NCBI RefSeq assembly: GCF_000196675.2
Contig: NC_015312.1
Coordinates: 3,534,001-3,598,000 of the forward strand
Direction of reading: 5' to 3'
From: Pseudonocardia benzenivorans CB1190
GTDB taxonomy: Bacteria; Actinomycetota; Actinomycetes; Mycobacteriales; Pseudonocardiaceae
Length of the DNA stretch: 64,000 nt
The notes beneath the pieces were generated by a model that was not told where the DNA came from, made no database searches, and saw only the letters and a program-made list of their open reading frames with translations. Below are positions 36,744 through 44,684 of the stretch, piece after piece. Position 1 is the stretch's first letter, and the number at the start of each line of letters is the position of its first letter. The translations under genes were made by a program, and so were the position numbers.

Positions 36744-38252
36744 GTGGCCGCACTCGACGAGGGCGCGCCACGCTGGGTGTGGCGCACCGCCCGGACCTAC
36801 CGCGCACTGCTCGCGGCGGGTGTGCGGGTCGCTCGTGCCCACGACGTCGAACTCGTGGAGCGGCTGCTGGTGGCCGCCGCCGGCCGGTTCGGCGCCCCGC
36901 ACGGACTCGCGGCCGCGAGCGCCCGACTCGCCGGGCTGCCCGAGGAGCCGGACCCCGCCCCGGAGGCCGACGACGAGCCGCCCGGTCTGTTCCGCAGCGC
37001 CGCCCCGACCGGCCCGGAGACACTCGCCGCACTGGTCGCGGTGCACGCCGCGCAGCGCCGCACCCTCGCGGCCGACGCGCGGCTCGCGCTGCTCGCGGCC
37101 GCCGAGTCGGCCGGCGGCATCGTCGCCGAGGAGATGCGCGCCGAGGGGCTGCCCTGGGACGCCGCGGTGCACGACGCGCTGCTGACCGCGGCGCTGGGCC
37201 CGCGCCCGGCCGGGTCCGCGCGCCCGCGACGACTCGCCGCGCTCGCCGACGACATCGCGACCGCCTTCGGCCGGCCGGTCAACCCCGACTCCCCCGCAGA
37301 GGTGCTGCGCGCGTTCGGCCGCGTGGGCGTCGAGCTGCCCAGCACCCGGTCCTGGGTGCTGAAACAGGTCGACCACCCGGCCGTCGCGCCGCTGCTGGCC
37401 TACAAGGAGCTGGCCCGGCTGCACTCGGCGCACGGCTGGGCGTGGCTGCGGACCTGGGTGCACGACGGCCGGTTCCGTCCCGAGTACGTCGTCGGCGGCG
37501 TCGTGTCCGGACGCTGGGCCACCCGCGGCGGCGGGGCGCTGCAGATCCCGAAGGCCGTGCGCGCCGCTGTCCGCGCCGATCCCGGCAACCGGCTGGTCGT
37601 GGCCGACGCCGCGCAGCTGGAACCACGCATCCTCGCCGCCATGGCAGGCGACGCGGCGCTCGCCCGCGCCGGTGGCCGCGACCAGGACTCCGACCTGTAC
37701 GCGGGCCTCGCGCACGAGCTGTTCGGCGGCGCCGGACCGGACGGCCGGGCCAAGGCCAAGCTCGCCGTGCTGTCGGCGATCTACGGGCAGACCTCCGGCG
37801 ACGCCGGCGCCCACCTGGCCCTGCTGCGCCGCCGGTTCCCCGCCGCCGTCGAGGTCGTCGAGGCGGCCGCGCGGGCGGGCGAAGAGGGTCGGATCGTCCG
37901 GTCGTGGCTGGGCCGCACGTGCCCGCCGGCGGCGCCGGGCGACGAACAGCCCGCCCGGGCCCGGGCGCGGGGCCGGTTCACCCGCAACTTCGTCGTGCAG
38001 GCCACGGCCGCGGAGTGGGCGCTCGTCCTGCTCGCGGAGCTGCGCGCAGCACTGCACGCGGCCGGTGACCCGGCCCGGCTGGTCTTCTTCCAGCACGACG
38101 AGGTGCTCCTGCACGGCCCGGCCGACGGCGCCGGGCTCGCCGCGCGGCTCGTGCAGGACGCCGCCGACACCGCGACCCGCCGGCTCTTCGGCGACACCCC
38201 GGTCCGGATCCCCGTCCCGGGCCGGGTCGTGGGCTCGTACGCGGAGAAGTGA
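36744..38252 (+). CDS. Family-A DNA polymerase with degenerate exonuclease domain
   Basis: This resembles the actinobacterial bifunctional 3'-5' exonuclease/DNA polymerase, a PolA relative of about 550 residues. The polymerase motifs are clear: the fingers-region sequence SGRWATRGGGALQIPKAVRA (the incoming-nucleotide RxxxP), metal-site motif A VVADAAQLEPRILAAMAGD, the conserved O-helix stretch KAKLAVLSAIYGQTSGD, and motif C LVFFQHDEVLLH. 36744 is the first ATG/GTG. However, the frame is open upstream and encodes VAVHADPDGPLHIQRLDD, which looks like the missing N-terminal strand; see the note on the ATC at 36582. The exonuclease part is reduced. Probably a repair or translesion polymerase. Confidence 0.85.
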   Translation: MAALDEGAPRWVWRTARTYRALLAAGVRVARAHDVELVERLLVAAAGRFGAPHGLAAASARLAGLPEEPDPAPEADDEPPGLFRSAAPTGPETLAALVAVHAAQRRTLAADARLALLAAAESAGGIVAEEMRAEGLPWDAAVHDALLTAALGPRPAGSARPRRLAALADDIATAFGRPVNPDSPAEVLRAFGRVGVELPSTRSWVLKQVDHPAVAPLLAYKELARLHSAHGWAWLRTWVHDGRFRPEYVVGGVVSGRWATRGGGALQIPKAVRAAVRADPGNRLVVADAAQLEPRILAAMAGDAALARAGGRDQDSDLYAGLAHELFGGAGPDGRAKAKLAVLSAIYGQTSGDAGAHLALLRRRFPAAVEVVEAAARAGEEGRIVRSWLGRTCPPAAPGDEQPARARARGRFTRNFVVQATAAEWALVLLAELRAALHAAGDPARLVFFQHDEVLLHGPADGAGLAARLVQDAADTATRRLFGDTPVRIPVPGRVVGSYAEK

Positions 38253-38283
38253 CCGGCGGCCACACCCGGGCCGGTGCCGCCGG
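38253..38283. terminator. Hairpin between converging polymerase and SGNH genes
   Basis: CCGGCGGC (38253-38260) pairs with GCCGCCGG (38276-38283) around a 15-base loop, directly after the polymerase stop. Confidence 0.5.
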
Positions 38284-38286
38284 GGA

Positions 38287-39204
38287 CTACGCCGCCGACT
38301 GGGCCTGCGGGGACAGCGCGCCGAGCACCGCGTCGGCCATGCCGCGCATGCCGGCGGCGTTGGGGTGCACGGGCGCGGCCGGTGAGGTGGGGACCAGGCC
38401 CTCGATCCAGCGCGTGCCCTGCGGCGCGCACATGTCGTGCCCGACGCCCGGGGTGTAGGTGTCGACGTAGTCCGCGCCCGCCGCCGCGGCCTGCGCGGCG
38501 AGCATCGCGTTGAGCTCCTTCTCCACGCCGCGCAGGTACGCGACGTCGCCCGGGCTGAACGGGACGACCGGGAAGCAGCCGGGCCCGGTGTCGGGCAGCA
38601 GCGCCGGGTAGCCGACGACGAGCACGTGCGCATCGGGCGCCCGCTCCTCGATGTCCGCCAACGCCGCCGCGATCTTCGGTGCCGTCGCGTCGATCCGGGC
38701 AGCCAGCTCGTCGGTGCCGTCGGCCGCGGTGAAGTGGTCGCGGCACGCGGCGCCCGTGGGGTGCAGCGGTGAGCGCGTCGCGCAGTCGGTGATGATCGAC
38801 ACGAACCCGATGTCGTTGCCGCCGATGCCCAGCGTCACGAGCGACACGTCGGGGCCCAGTGCGTCGAGCTGCGGCGCGTTGGTGCCCAGCCCGGTCGGCT
38901 GCGGCCCGCCGAGGTTCGCGGTGGTCGCGCCGCTGCAGCTGACGTCGGACACCGTGGCGACGGCCAGCGCGCGGGCCACCAGCGCCGGGTAGTTGTTCGT
39001 CGAACGCAGGCACCCCGCAGGCCGCCCGGTCTGGATCGGGACGAGCGGGCCCGCCGTGTAGGAGTCGCCCAGCGCCACGTACCGGCCCGCGGTCGCGGGT
39101 TCGGCGGCGAGCGCGGGCGCCGCCGCCAGCAGCGACCCGGCGGCCGCGATCCCCGCGGCGGCGGCGAACGAGACGACAGCTCTCCACACGTGGCGACGGG
39201 GCAC
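38287..39204 (-). CDS. Secreted SGNH/GDSL-family esterase
   Basis: A 305-residue secreted hydrolase. Residues 1-33 are a signal peptide (VWRAVVSFAAAAGIAAAGSLLAAAPALA). The catalytic Ser is in VALGDSYTAGP, Gly in SCSGATTANL, Asn in GIGGNDIGFVS, and the Asp/His pair in the C-terminal PVHPNAAG. Conserved Cys pairs suggest disulfides, as in Streptomyces lipases/esterases. The GTG at 39204 has GGAGG upstream; the more distal ATG is not supported. Confidence 0.92.
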   Translation of the reverse strand: MPRRHVWRAVVSFAAAAGIAAAGSLLAAAPALAAEPATAGRYVALGDSYTAGPLVPIQTGRPAGCLRSTNNYPALVARALAVATVSDVSCSGATTANLGGPQPTGLGTNAPQLDALGPDVSLVTLGIGGNDIGFVSIITDCATRSPLHPTGAACRDHFTAADGTDELAARIDATAPKIAAALADIEERAPDAHVLVVGYPALLPDTGPGCFPVVPFSPGDVAYLRGVEKELNAMLAAQAAAAGADYVDTYTPGVGHDMCAPQGTRWIEGLVPTSPAAPVHPNAAGMRGMADAVLGALSPQAQSAA

Positions 39205-39315
39205 GTCCGACCTACCTCCGGGAGCGGGCCCCGAATCGGGCCGGGCGGACCGAGCATGGCGCACGGCGCGGTCCCGCGGAAGGCCGCTCGCCGGGGCCTC
39301 CCCCGCTCGTGGCGC

Positions 39316-40515
39316 TCAGCGGGTCCGCAGCCGCCTCGGCGGCACCGTGCGGGAGCGCAGGAACTCGTCGTCGACGCTGAGCGGTCGGTACGGCAGGCCG
39401 GGCAGCGCCGCGCGCATCCTTTCGACGGCATCGTCCCCGGCTGCCCGCCCGAGCAGGAACGACCACTCGTGCTCGTCGCTGCCGACGTAGACGACGTCGC
39501 CGAACACCTCGTGGAACCGGGCCCAGGCGGCGCGCAGCGTCGCGTCCCGCCAGAGCGCGGGGTTGCCCGCCTGCGAGACGACGACGCCGCCGGGGGCGAG
39601 CCGGTCGCGGCAGTCGGCGAGGAAGTCGCGTCCGTAGAGCCGGTTGAGCTGGTTGTCGGGCTCGTCGGGCCGCTCGTCGGGCAGGTCGACGACGATCACG
39701 TCGTAGCGTGGGCCCTCGCCGCGCACCCACTGCAGACCGTCGGCGTAGTGCACGTGGACCGGGCCGTCGTGCGCCTCGGCGGCGGCGAGCGCCTTCTCGT
39801 CGTATCCGTAGGGCAGGTGCGTGGCGCAGGCGCGGACGGCCGCCGCGTCCAGATCGACGTGGTCGACGTGGCCGGCCCCGCAGGCCAGGGCCAGCTCGCT
39901 GACGACGCCCTCGCTCGACCCGATCACGAGGACCCGCGCCCGGGAACGGGCCAGCAGGGCGGCCGGGACGAACAGGGCCTCGTGGTAGACGAGCTGGGTC
40001 GACTCGGCGCTCTGCCGCTCGTCGTCGCAGAAGAGGGTGACGCCGTGGGCCGTCCCGGCGATCAGGATCCGCTGGTAGGGGGTCGTCTCGCGGTGGACGG
40101 GGCGTTCGACGTCCCAGACCCGCGTCAGGCCCGGTGCGATCGGCTCGCGCACCGGCGGGGTGCCGCCGCGGGCCTCGGTGCGCGACTCGCGCACGGTCCC
40201 GCCGAGCGCCGTCGCCAGCAGCGCGACGGCACGTTCCGGATCGGCGGCGTCGCCGCAGGTGAACACGTCGACCAGCGCGCGGCCGTGCTCGGGCCAGGTG
40301 TGCACCGACGCGTGCGACTCCGACAGCAGCGCCACGACCGTGACCCCGTGCGGCTCGAACGCCTCGGCGACGACCTGCCGGACCGTCGCCCCGGCCGCGG
40401 TGAGCGCGTCGGCGAGCGCGGTGCGCAGCCCGGCGGCGTCGTCGAGGACCGCAGGGTCGATACGGTCGAGGTCGGCGAGGACGTGCAGGCCGACGGGTGC
40501 GGGCGGACCGGTCAC
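39316..40515 (-). CDS. S-adenosylmethionine decarboxylase-spermidine synthase fusion
   Basis: Two polyamine enzymes in one chain of 399 residues. Residues 5-115 are an AdoMet decarboxylase of the SpeH class: SESHASVHTWPEHGRALVDV contains the self-cleavage Glu66-Ser67, His72, and FTCGD with Cys87, at the spacing of the Thermotoga enzyme as I recall it. Residues about 140-395 are a spermidine-synthase fold: VLVIGSSEGVVSELALACG (nucleotide site) and YDVIVVDLPDE (the catalytic Asp region). It would make decarboxylated AdoMet and use it directly. GTG start. It is the second gene after the ornithine-decarboxylase-like gene. Confidence 0.88.
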   Translation of the reverse strand: MTGPPAPVGLHVLADLDRIDPAVLDDAAGLRTALADALTAAGATVRQVVAEAFEPHGVTVVALLSESHASVHTWPEHGRALVDVFTCGDAADPERAVALLATALGGTVRESRTEARGGTPPVREPIAPGLTRVWDVERPVHRETTPYQRILIAGTAHGVTLFCDDERQSAESTQLVYHEALFVPAALLARSRARVLVIGSSEGVVSELALACGAGHVDHVDLDAAAVRACATHLPYGYDEKALAAAEAHDGPVHVHYADGLQWVRGEGPRYDVIVVDLPDERPDEPDNQLNRLYGRDFLADCRDRLAPGGVVVSQAGNPALWRDATLRAAWARFHEVFGDVVYVGSDEHEWSFLLGRAAGDDAVERMRAALPGLPYRPLSVDDEFLRSRTVPPRRLRTR

Positions 40516-40595
40516 GTCCCCGGACAGTAGATGAGCCCCGGGCCGCCCTCCCCGAGGCTCCCGCACAGCGGTGAGGCTGCGGTCACCACGTCGAG

Positions 40596-40643
40596 CGCAA
40601 CCCTGCTGTCGTCCCGCGGCCCGGCGACGACAGTGAGGTTGCG
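40596..40643. repeat. 48-base intergenic palindrome between the polyamine genes
   Basis: CGCAACC-CTG-CTGTCGTC (40596-40613) pairs with GACGACAG-TGA-GGTTGCG (40626-40643): 15 paired positions with one 3x3 internal loop and a 12-base centre. It lies between two co-directional genes and could attenuate or process the message, or be an extragenic palindrome. Confidence 0.6.
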
Positions 40644-40684
40644 GCCGGGCCGGGCCTCGGGCCCGGCACAGGGGCTGCGGCGGG

Positions 40685-41809
40685 TCAGGAGGGGTGGGCC
40701 GGGGCGATGTGCACCGGCAGCGGACCGAACCCGTTGAAGCCGACCGACGCGTAGGAGGCGGTGTAGGCACCGGCGTGCAGGAGGTCGACGTGGTCGCCCG
40801 CCCGCAGCGACAGCGGCAGCGCGTACGGCGTCCGGCGGTAGAGGACGTCGTCGCCGTCGCAGGTGGGGCCCGCGAGCACCACCGGCCCGCAGGGACCGTC
40901 CCGGCCGGGGACCCGCAGCGGGTAGCCGATCGCCTCGTTCTCGGTCTCGGCGAGCCCCTGGTAGCGCCCGGCGTCGAGGTACACCCAGCGCCGGTGGTCG
41001 ACGCCCGGGCGCCGCGACACGCGCAGCACGCTGGTGCGCAGCACCCCGGCCTCCGCGACGAGCGCCCGGCCGGGTTCCAGCACGAGCTGCGCCGCGTCGA
41101 TGCCGTCCACACCGCCGATCGCGGCGGCGAACTCGGTGAACGACGGCACGTCGGCCCGGTAGGCGACGGGCAGCCCGCCGCCGACGTCGAGCACCGGATG
41201 CTGCAGCCCCGCGTCCCGGGCGACGGCCAGCGCGGCGGCGACACCGGCGGCGTAGGTCGTCGGCCGGGTCTGCTGCGAACCGGCGTGGAACGTCACCCCT
41301 GCGGCGACGAGGCCGCGGGAGGCGCAGGCGCGCAACAGGTCCGTCGCCACCTGCGGGGTTGCGCCGAACTTGCCGAAGAAGGGGGTCGCCGAGCCCGAGT
41401 CGTCGACGAGCAGCCGCACCAGCACGGCTGCACCCGGCGCGTGCGCGGCGAGCTCGTCGAGGTCCTCGACGCTGTCGGTGACGAACCGGCGCACCCCGGC
41501 CCGGTGGGCGGCCGCCGTGGCCGCGGCCCCGCGCACCGGGTTGCCCAGGCCGATTCGCGCGGGATCGGCCCCGGCCGCCAGGCACAGGTCGACCTCGGCC
41601 GGGCTCGCGGCGTCGAACCCGGCACCGGCCGCGACGAGGGTGCGCAGCACCGCGGGGTGCGGGCACGCCTTGACCGCGTAGAGCACCTCCGCACCGGGGA
41701 ACGCGGCGACGACGTCGGCGTGGCGTCGGGCGACGACGGCCGGGTCGAGCACGAGGTACGGCGTGGGCCGGTCCCGGTCGGCGAGGAAGGCGTCCAGCGC
41801 GGGGTGCAC
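40685..41809 (-). CDS. Ornithine/diaminopimelate decarboxylase-family PLP enzyme (likely ornithine decarboxylase)
   Basis: A 374-residue alanine-racemase-fold decarboxylase. VLYAVKACPHP holds the PLP lysine (Lys47), VTFHAGSQQTRP and LDVGGGLPVAY bind the cofactor, and VLAGPTCDGDDVL holds the catalytic Cys of the ornithine-type branch. Making putrescine from ornithine fits the next gene, an AdoMet decarboxylase-spermidine synthase fusion. Exact specificity (ornithine or lysine) cannot be read. GTG start with AGGAAG upstream. Confidence 0.87.
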   Translation of the reverse strand: MHPALDAFLADRDRPTPYLVLDPAVVARRHADVVAAFPGAEVLYAVKACPHPAVLRTLVAAGAGFDAASPAEVDLCLAAGADPARIGLGNPVRGAAATAAAHRAGVRRFVTDSVEDLDELAAHAPGAAVLVRLLVDDSGSATPFFGKFGATPQVATDLLRACASRGLVAAGVTFHAGSQQTRPTTYAAGVAAALAVARDAGLQHPVLDVGGGLPVAYRADVPSFTEFAAAIGGVDGIDAAQLVLEPGRALVAEAGVLRTSVLRVSRRPGVDHRRWVYLDAGRYQGLAETENEAIGYPLRVPGRDGPCGPVVLAGPTCDGDDVLYRRTPYALPLSLRAGDHVDLLHAGAYTASYASVGFNGFGPLPVHIAPAHPS

Positions 41810-41865
41810 GGGGCCAGTCTTCCTGCGCCCGTCGCGAGGCCCGGGACCGGCTAGCGTCGGTGATC

Positions 41866-42333
41866 GTGAAGCAACAACGCCGCGCCCGCGCCATCGCCAT
41901 GACTCCCGACGAGATCGACGCGTTCCTCGCCGAGCAGCGGACCTGCCGCGTCGCCACCAACGGCACGAACGGCCCGCACGCCACCCCGCTCTGGTACGCC
42001 TGGCACGACGGCGCGCTGTGGCTGACGTCGTTGTCGCGCAGCCAGCGCTGGACCGACCTGATGGCCGACCCGCGGATCGCGGCCGTCGTCGACGCGGGGC
42101 ACGACTACAACGAGCTGCGCGGGGTCGAGCTGCGCGGGCGCGTCGAGGTCGTCGGCGAGGCGCCCCGGACCGGTGAGCCGTGCCCGGAGCTCGACGGCCC
42201 CGAGCAGCTCATGGCCGACCGCTACCACGGCGGGGTGATCCACCACGACGGCCGGCACGCCTGGCTGCGGCTGCGTCCGGAGAAGATCACCAGCTGGGAC
42301 TTCCGGAAGCTGCCCGCCGACCGGCAGCGCTGA
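41866..42333 (+). CDS. Pyridoxamine 5'-phosphate oxidase-fold (PPOX/FDOR) protein
   Basis: A 155-residue split-barrel flavin or F420-binding protein: MTPDEIDAFLAEQRTCRVATNG, PHATPLWYAWHDGALWL, SRSQRWTDLMADPRIAAVV. Members reduce small molecules with F420H2 or bind flavin/haem; substrate unknown. Two GTGs (41860, 41866) are possible; TAGCGT at 41852-41857 suggests a leaderless start at 41866. It diverges from the decarboxylase gene. Confidence 0.86.
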   Translation: MKQQRRARAIAMTPDEIDAFLAEQRTCRVATNGTNGPHATPLWYAWHDGALWLTSLSRSQRWTDLMADPRIAAVVDAGHDYNELRGVELRGRVEVVGEAPRTGEPCPELDGPEQLMADRYHGGVIHHDGRHAWLRLRPEKITSWDFRKLPADRQR

Positions 42334-42349
42334 CCGCTCCCACGGTCAG
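42330..42349. terminator. Hairpin over converging stops
   Basis: CTGACCG (42330-42336) and CGGTCAG (42343-42349) pair around a 6-base loop, at the stops of the PPOX and acyl-CoA dehydrogenase genes. Confidence 0.5.
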
Positions 42350-43395
42350 GCGGTCACCAGCGGCCACAACCCGTCGGGCCCGGCGGCCAGCACGAGCTCG
42401 CCGATGCGGGCCGCCCACTGGCCGTCGGTGCCGTCCTCCTCGCGCCAGGCCCACAGCCGGGTCGTCGTGAGCCGCAGGTCGTGCTCGCGGGTGAAGCCGA
42501 TGGCGCCGTGGACCTGGTGCGCGATCCGCGCGACGGCCGTCGCGGCCTCACCGGTGCGGACCTTCGCCGAGGCGACGGCCAGCTCGGCGGTCGGCGCGGC
42601 GATCCCGTCGCGGACGACGACGCGCGCGGCGGACTCGGCTGCCGCCCCGCCCGCGGCGACCTCGGCCGCGGCGAGCGCGAGCTGCTGCTGGATCGCCTGG
42701 AACCGGCCGATCGGACGGCCGAACTGCTCCCGCTCGCCCGCGTAGCCGACCGAGCGGGCCAACGCCCCCCGCGCGGCGCCGGCCAGCAACGTCGCCCGCC
42801 ACAGCGCGGCACGCAGCGCGAACTCCCCGGCGGCGCCCTCGGGCGCGGCGGCGACGGCCGCTCGCGCACCGTCCCAGGTGAGCGTGTCGCGCGGCTCCTC
42901 GGCGACGTTGGTGCCCTCGACGACCGTCGCCGCGGCCGGGTCGAGCACCACGACGGATCCGCCGGTGAGCACGACGACCGCCGCCGCCGACCGCGCCCAC
43001 GGCACCCGGGCGAGCGTCCCGGACACCGTGTCCCCGGCGACGGCCAGCGCGCCGGCGCGGTCGAGGGCGAAGGTCAACGGTCCGGCCGGGACGTCCAGCC
43101 CGGCCCCGGCCGCGGCGCGGCACGCCAGATCGGTCTCGGCCAGTGGCACCCGGGCCGCGTAGGCCCCGGCCTCCACGAGCACGGCGGCGAGGTCGAGCAG
43201 CGTGCCGCCGCTGCCGCCCGCGTCCTCGGCGACGGCGAGCCGGGCGAGCCCGGTCTGCTCCAGGTTGTCCCAGAGGGCCGTGTCGAGCCCGGTGCCGGTG
43301 GCGTCGGCGTCGGCGAACACCGAGCCGGCCAGCTCGAGCAGGTCCGGGTCGACCTCGGGCAGCGCGTCGGACAGGTCGTCGTGGACGTCGGTCAT
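42346..43395 (-). CDS. Acyl-CoA dehydrogenase (second of a pair)
   Basis: A 349-residue acyl-CoA dehydrogenase-like protein. GLARLAVAEDAGGSGGTLLDLA at the N-terminus, then VGYAGEREQFGRPIGRFQAIQQQLA (FAD/subunit contact) and HQVHGAIGFTREHDLRL near the end. Its start overlaps the stop of the first dehydrogenase as ATGA. Paired, unlike FadE genes in actinobacteria often form alpha2-beta2 heteromers that act on sterol or other bulky acyl-CoAs; that reading fits here but is an inference. Confidence 0.88.
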   Translation of the reverse strand: MTDVHDDLSDALPEVDPDLLELAGSVFADADATGTGLDTALWDNLEQTGLARLAVAEDAGGSGGTLLDLAAVLVEAGAYAARVPLAETDLACRAAAGAGLDVPAGPLTFALDRAGALAVAGDTVSGTLARVPWARSAAAVVVLTGGSVVVLDPAAATVVEGTNVAEEPRDTLTWDGARAAVAAAPEGAAGEFALRAALWRATLLAGAARGALARSVGYAGEREQFGRPIGRFQAIQQQLALAAAEVAAGGAAAESAARVVVRDGIAAPTAELAVASAKVRTGEAATAVARIAHQVHGAIGFTREHDLRLTTTRLWAWREEDGTDGQWAARIGELVLAAGPDGLWPLVTA

Positions 43396-44579
43396 CGCAG
43401 CCCCAGTCCCCGCGCGACGATGCCGCGCAACACCTCGTTGGTCCCCCCGCGCAGCGTGAAGCCGGGGGCGTGCAGCACCGCGTCGGCCAGCAGCCGCGCG
43501 AACCCGCTGTCCGCGCCGGGATCGGGTGGCACCGTCACCAGCAGCCGGGCCGCGTCGATGATCTCGTTCTCGAACCGCGTCCCGAGGTCCTTGACCACGG
43601 CCGCCGCCAGCTCCGGGGCCTGCCCCGACGCGAGCGACCCCGCGACGGCCAGCGACATCCGGCGCAGCGACCACAGCCGCGCGACGAGCGAGCCCAGCTC
43701 GCGGCGTCCCGCGACCCCGAGGTCGGCACCCGCCAGCTCGCCGACGAGCGCCTGCAGCAGCGGGAACGTCGAGAGGAACCGCTCGGGGCCCGACCGCTCG
43801 AACGCGAGCTCGCCGGTGACCTGCGCCCAGCCCGCGCCGACCTCCCCCAGCACCATCTCGTCGGGCACGAAGACCTCGTCGAACACCACCTCGTTGAAGT
43901 GGTGGGCGCCGGTGAGCAGCGGGATGGGCCGCACGGTGACGCCGGGGGCGTGCAGGTCGACGATCAGCTGTGAGAGGCCCGCGTGCCGCTTGCCCTCCTC
44001 CGGCGGCGAGGTCCGGACCAGTGCGAAGAACGCGTGTGCGCGATGCCCGCCGGAGGTCCACACCTTGGTTCCCGACAGCGACCAGCCGCCGTCGACCTTG
44101 GTCGCCCGGCTGCGCACCGACGCGAGGTCGGACCCCGAGTCGGGCTCGGACATGCCGATGCCGAAGTACACCTCGCCGGCCGCGATGCCGGGCAGGAACC
44201 GCCGGCGCTGTTCCTCGGTGCCGAAGCGCAGCAGCGACGGACCGATCTGGCGGTCCGCGACCCAGTGCGCCGCAACGGGTGCGCCCGCCGCGAGCAGCTC
44301 CTCGGTCACGACGTAGCGGTCGAGCGGGGACGCGCCGTGCCCGCCGTACGCGGTGGGGATCGTCATCCCCAGCCAGCCTCGCGCGGCCAGCCGCCGGGAG
44401 AAGTCCTCGTCCCAGCCGGAGAGCCACACGTCCGATCTCGGCGTCCAGGCGCCCGCGGCGCGCTCGGCGGCCAGGAACTCCCGCACCTGCGCGCGCAGCG
44501 CGTCGGTGCGTGCGGGGAGCTCGGCCGCGGGCGGCACCATTGCCGGCAACCGCGTCAGGGTCTGCGTCACAGGGCCCAT
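43392..44579 (-). CDS. Acyl-CoA dehydrogenase (first of a pair)
   Basis: A 395-residue acyl-CoA dehydrogenase: GWLGMTIPTAYGGHGASPLD, FGIGMSEPDSGSDLASVRSR (FAD contact), VWTSGGHRAHAFFALVRT, and FTLRGGTNEVLRGIVARGLGL at the C-terminal FAD loop. The stretch ELAFERSGPERF matches the family's helix following the substrate site. It overlaps the second dehydrogenase (ATGA), so both are translated together. Electrons would go to electron-transfer flavoprotein. Confidence 0.92.
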   Translation of the reverse strand: MGPVTQTLTRLPAMVPPAAELPARTDALRAQVREFLAAERAAGAWTPRSDVWLSGWDEDFSRRLAARGWLGMTIPTAYGGHGASPLDRYVVTEELLAAGAPVAAHWVADRQIGPSLLRFGTEEQRRRFLPGIAAGEVYFGIGMSEPDSGSDLASVRSRATKVDGGWSLSGTKVWTSGGHRAHAFFALVRTSPPEEGKRHAGLSQLIVDLHAPGVTVRPIPLLTGAHHFNEVVFDEVFVPDEMVLGEVGAGWAQVTGELAFERSGPERFLSTFPLLQALVGELAGADLGVAGRRELGSLVARLWSLRRMSLAVAGSLASGQAPELAAAVVKDLGTRFENEIIDAARLLVTVPPDPGADSGFARLLADAVLHAPGFTLRGGTNEVLRGIVARGLGLR

Positions 44580-44684
44580 GGTGTCCGAGTCCGCCCGGTT
44601 CGGCAGAGGGGCGGTGGGTGTGACGTCCGCCGCTGCTCAGCGCGCGTCCTGCGCGGGCCCCGGGCCGATGGCAGCATCGCGGCC

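Noticed and set aside
40516..41244. N-terminal extension of the polyamine fusion frame
   Set aside because: It overlaps the decarboxylase gene out of frame and has no domain; the GTG at 40515 begins the AdoMet decarboxylase.
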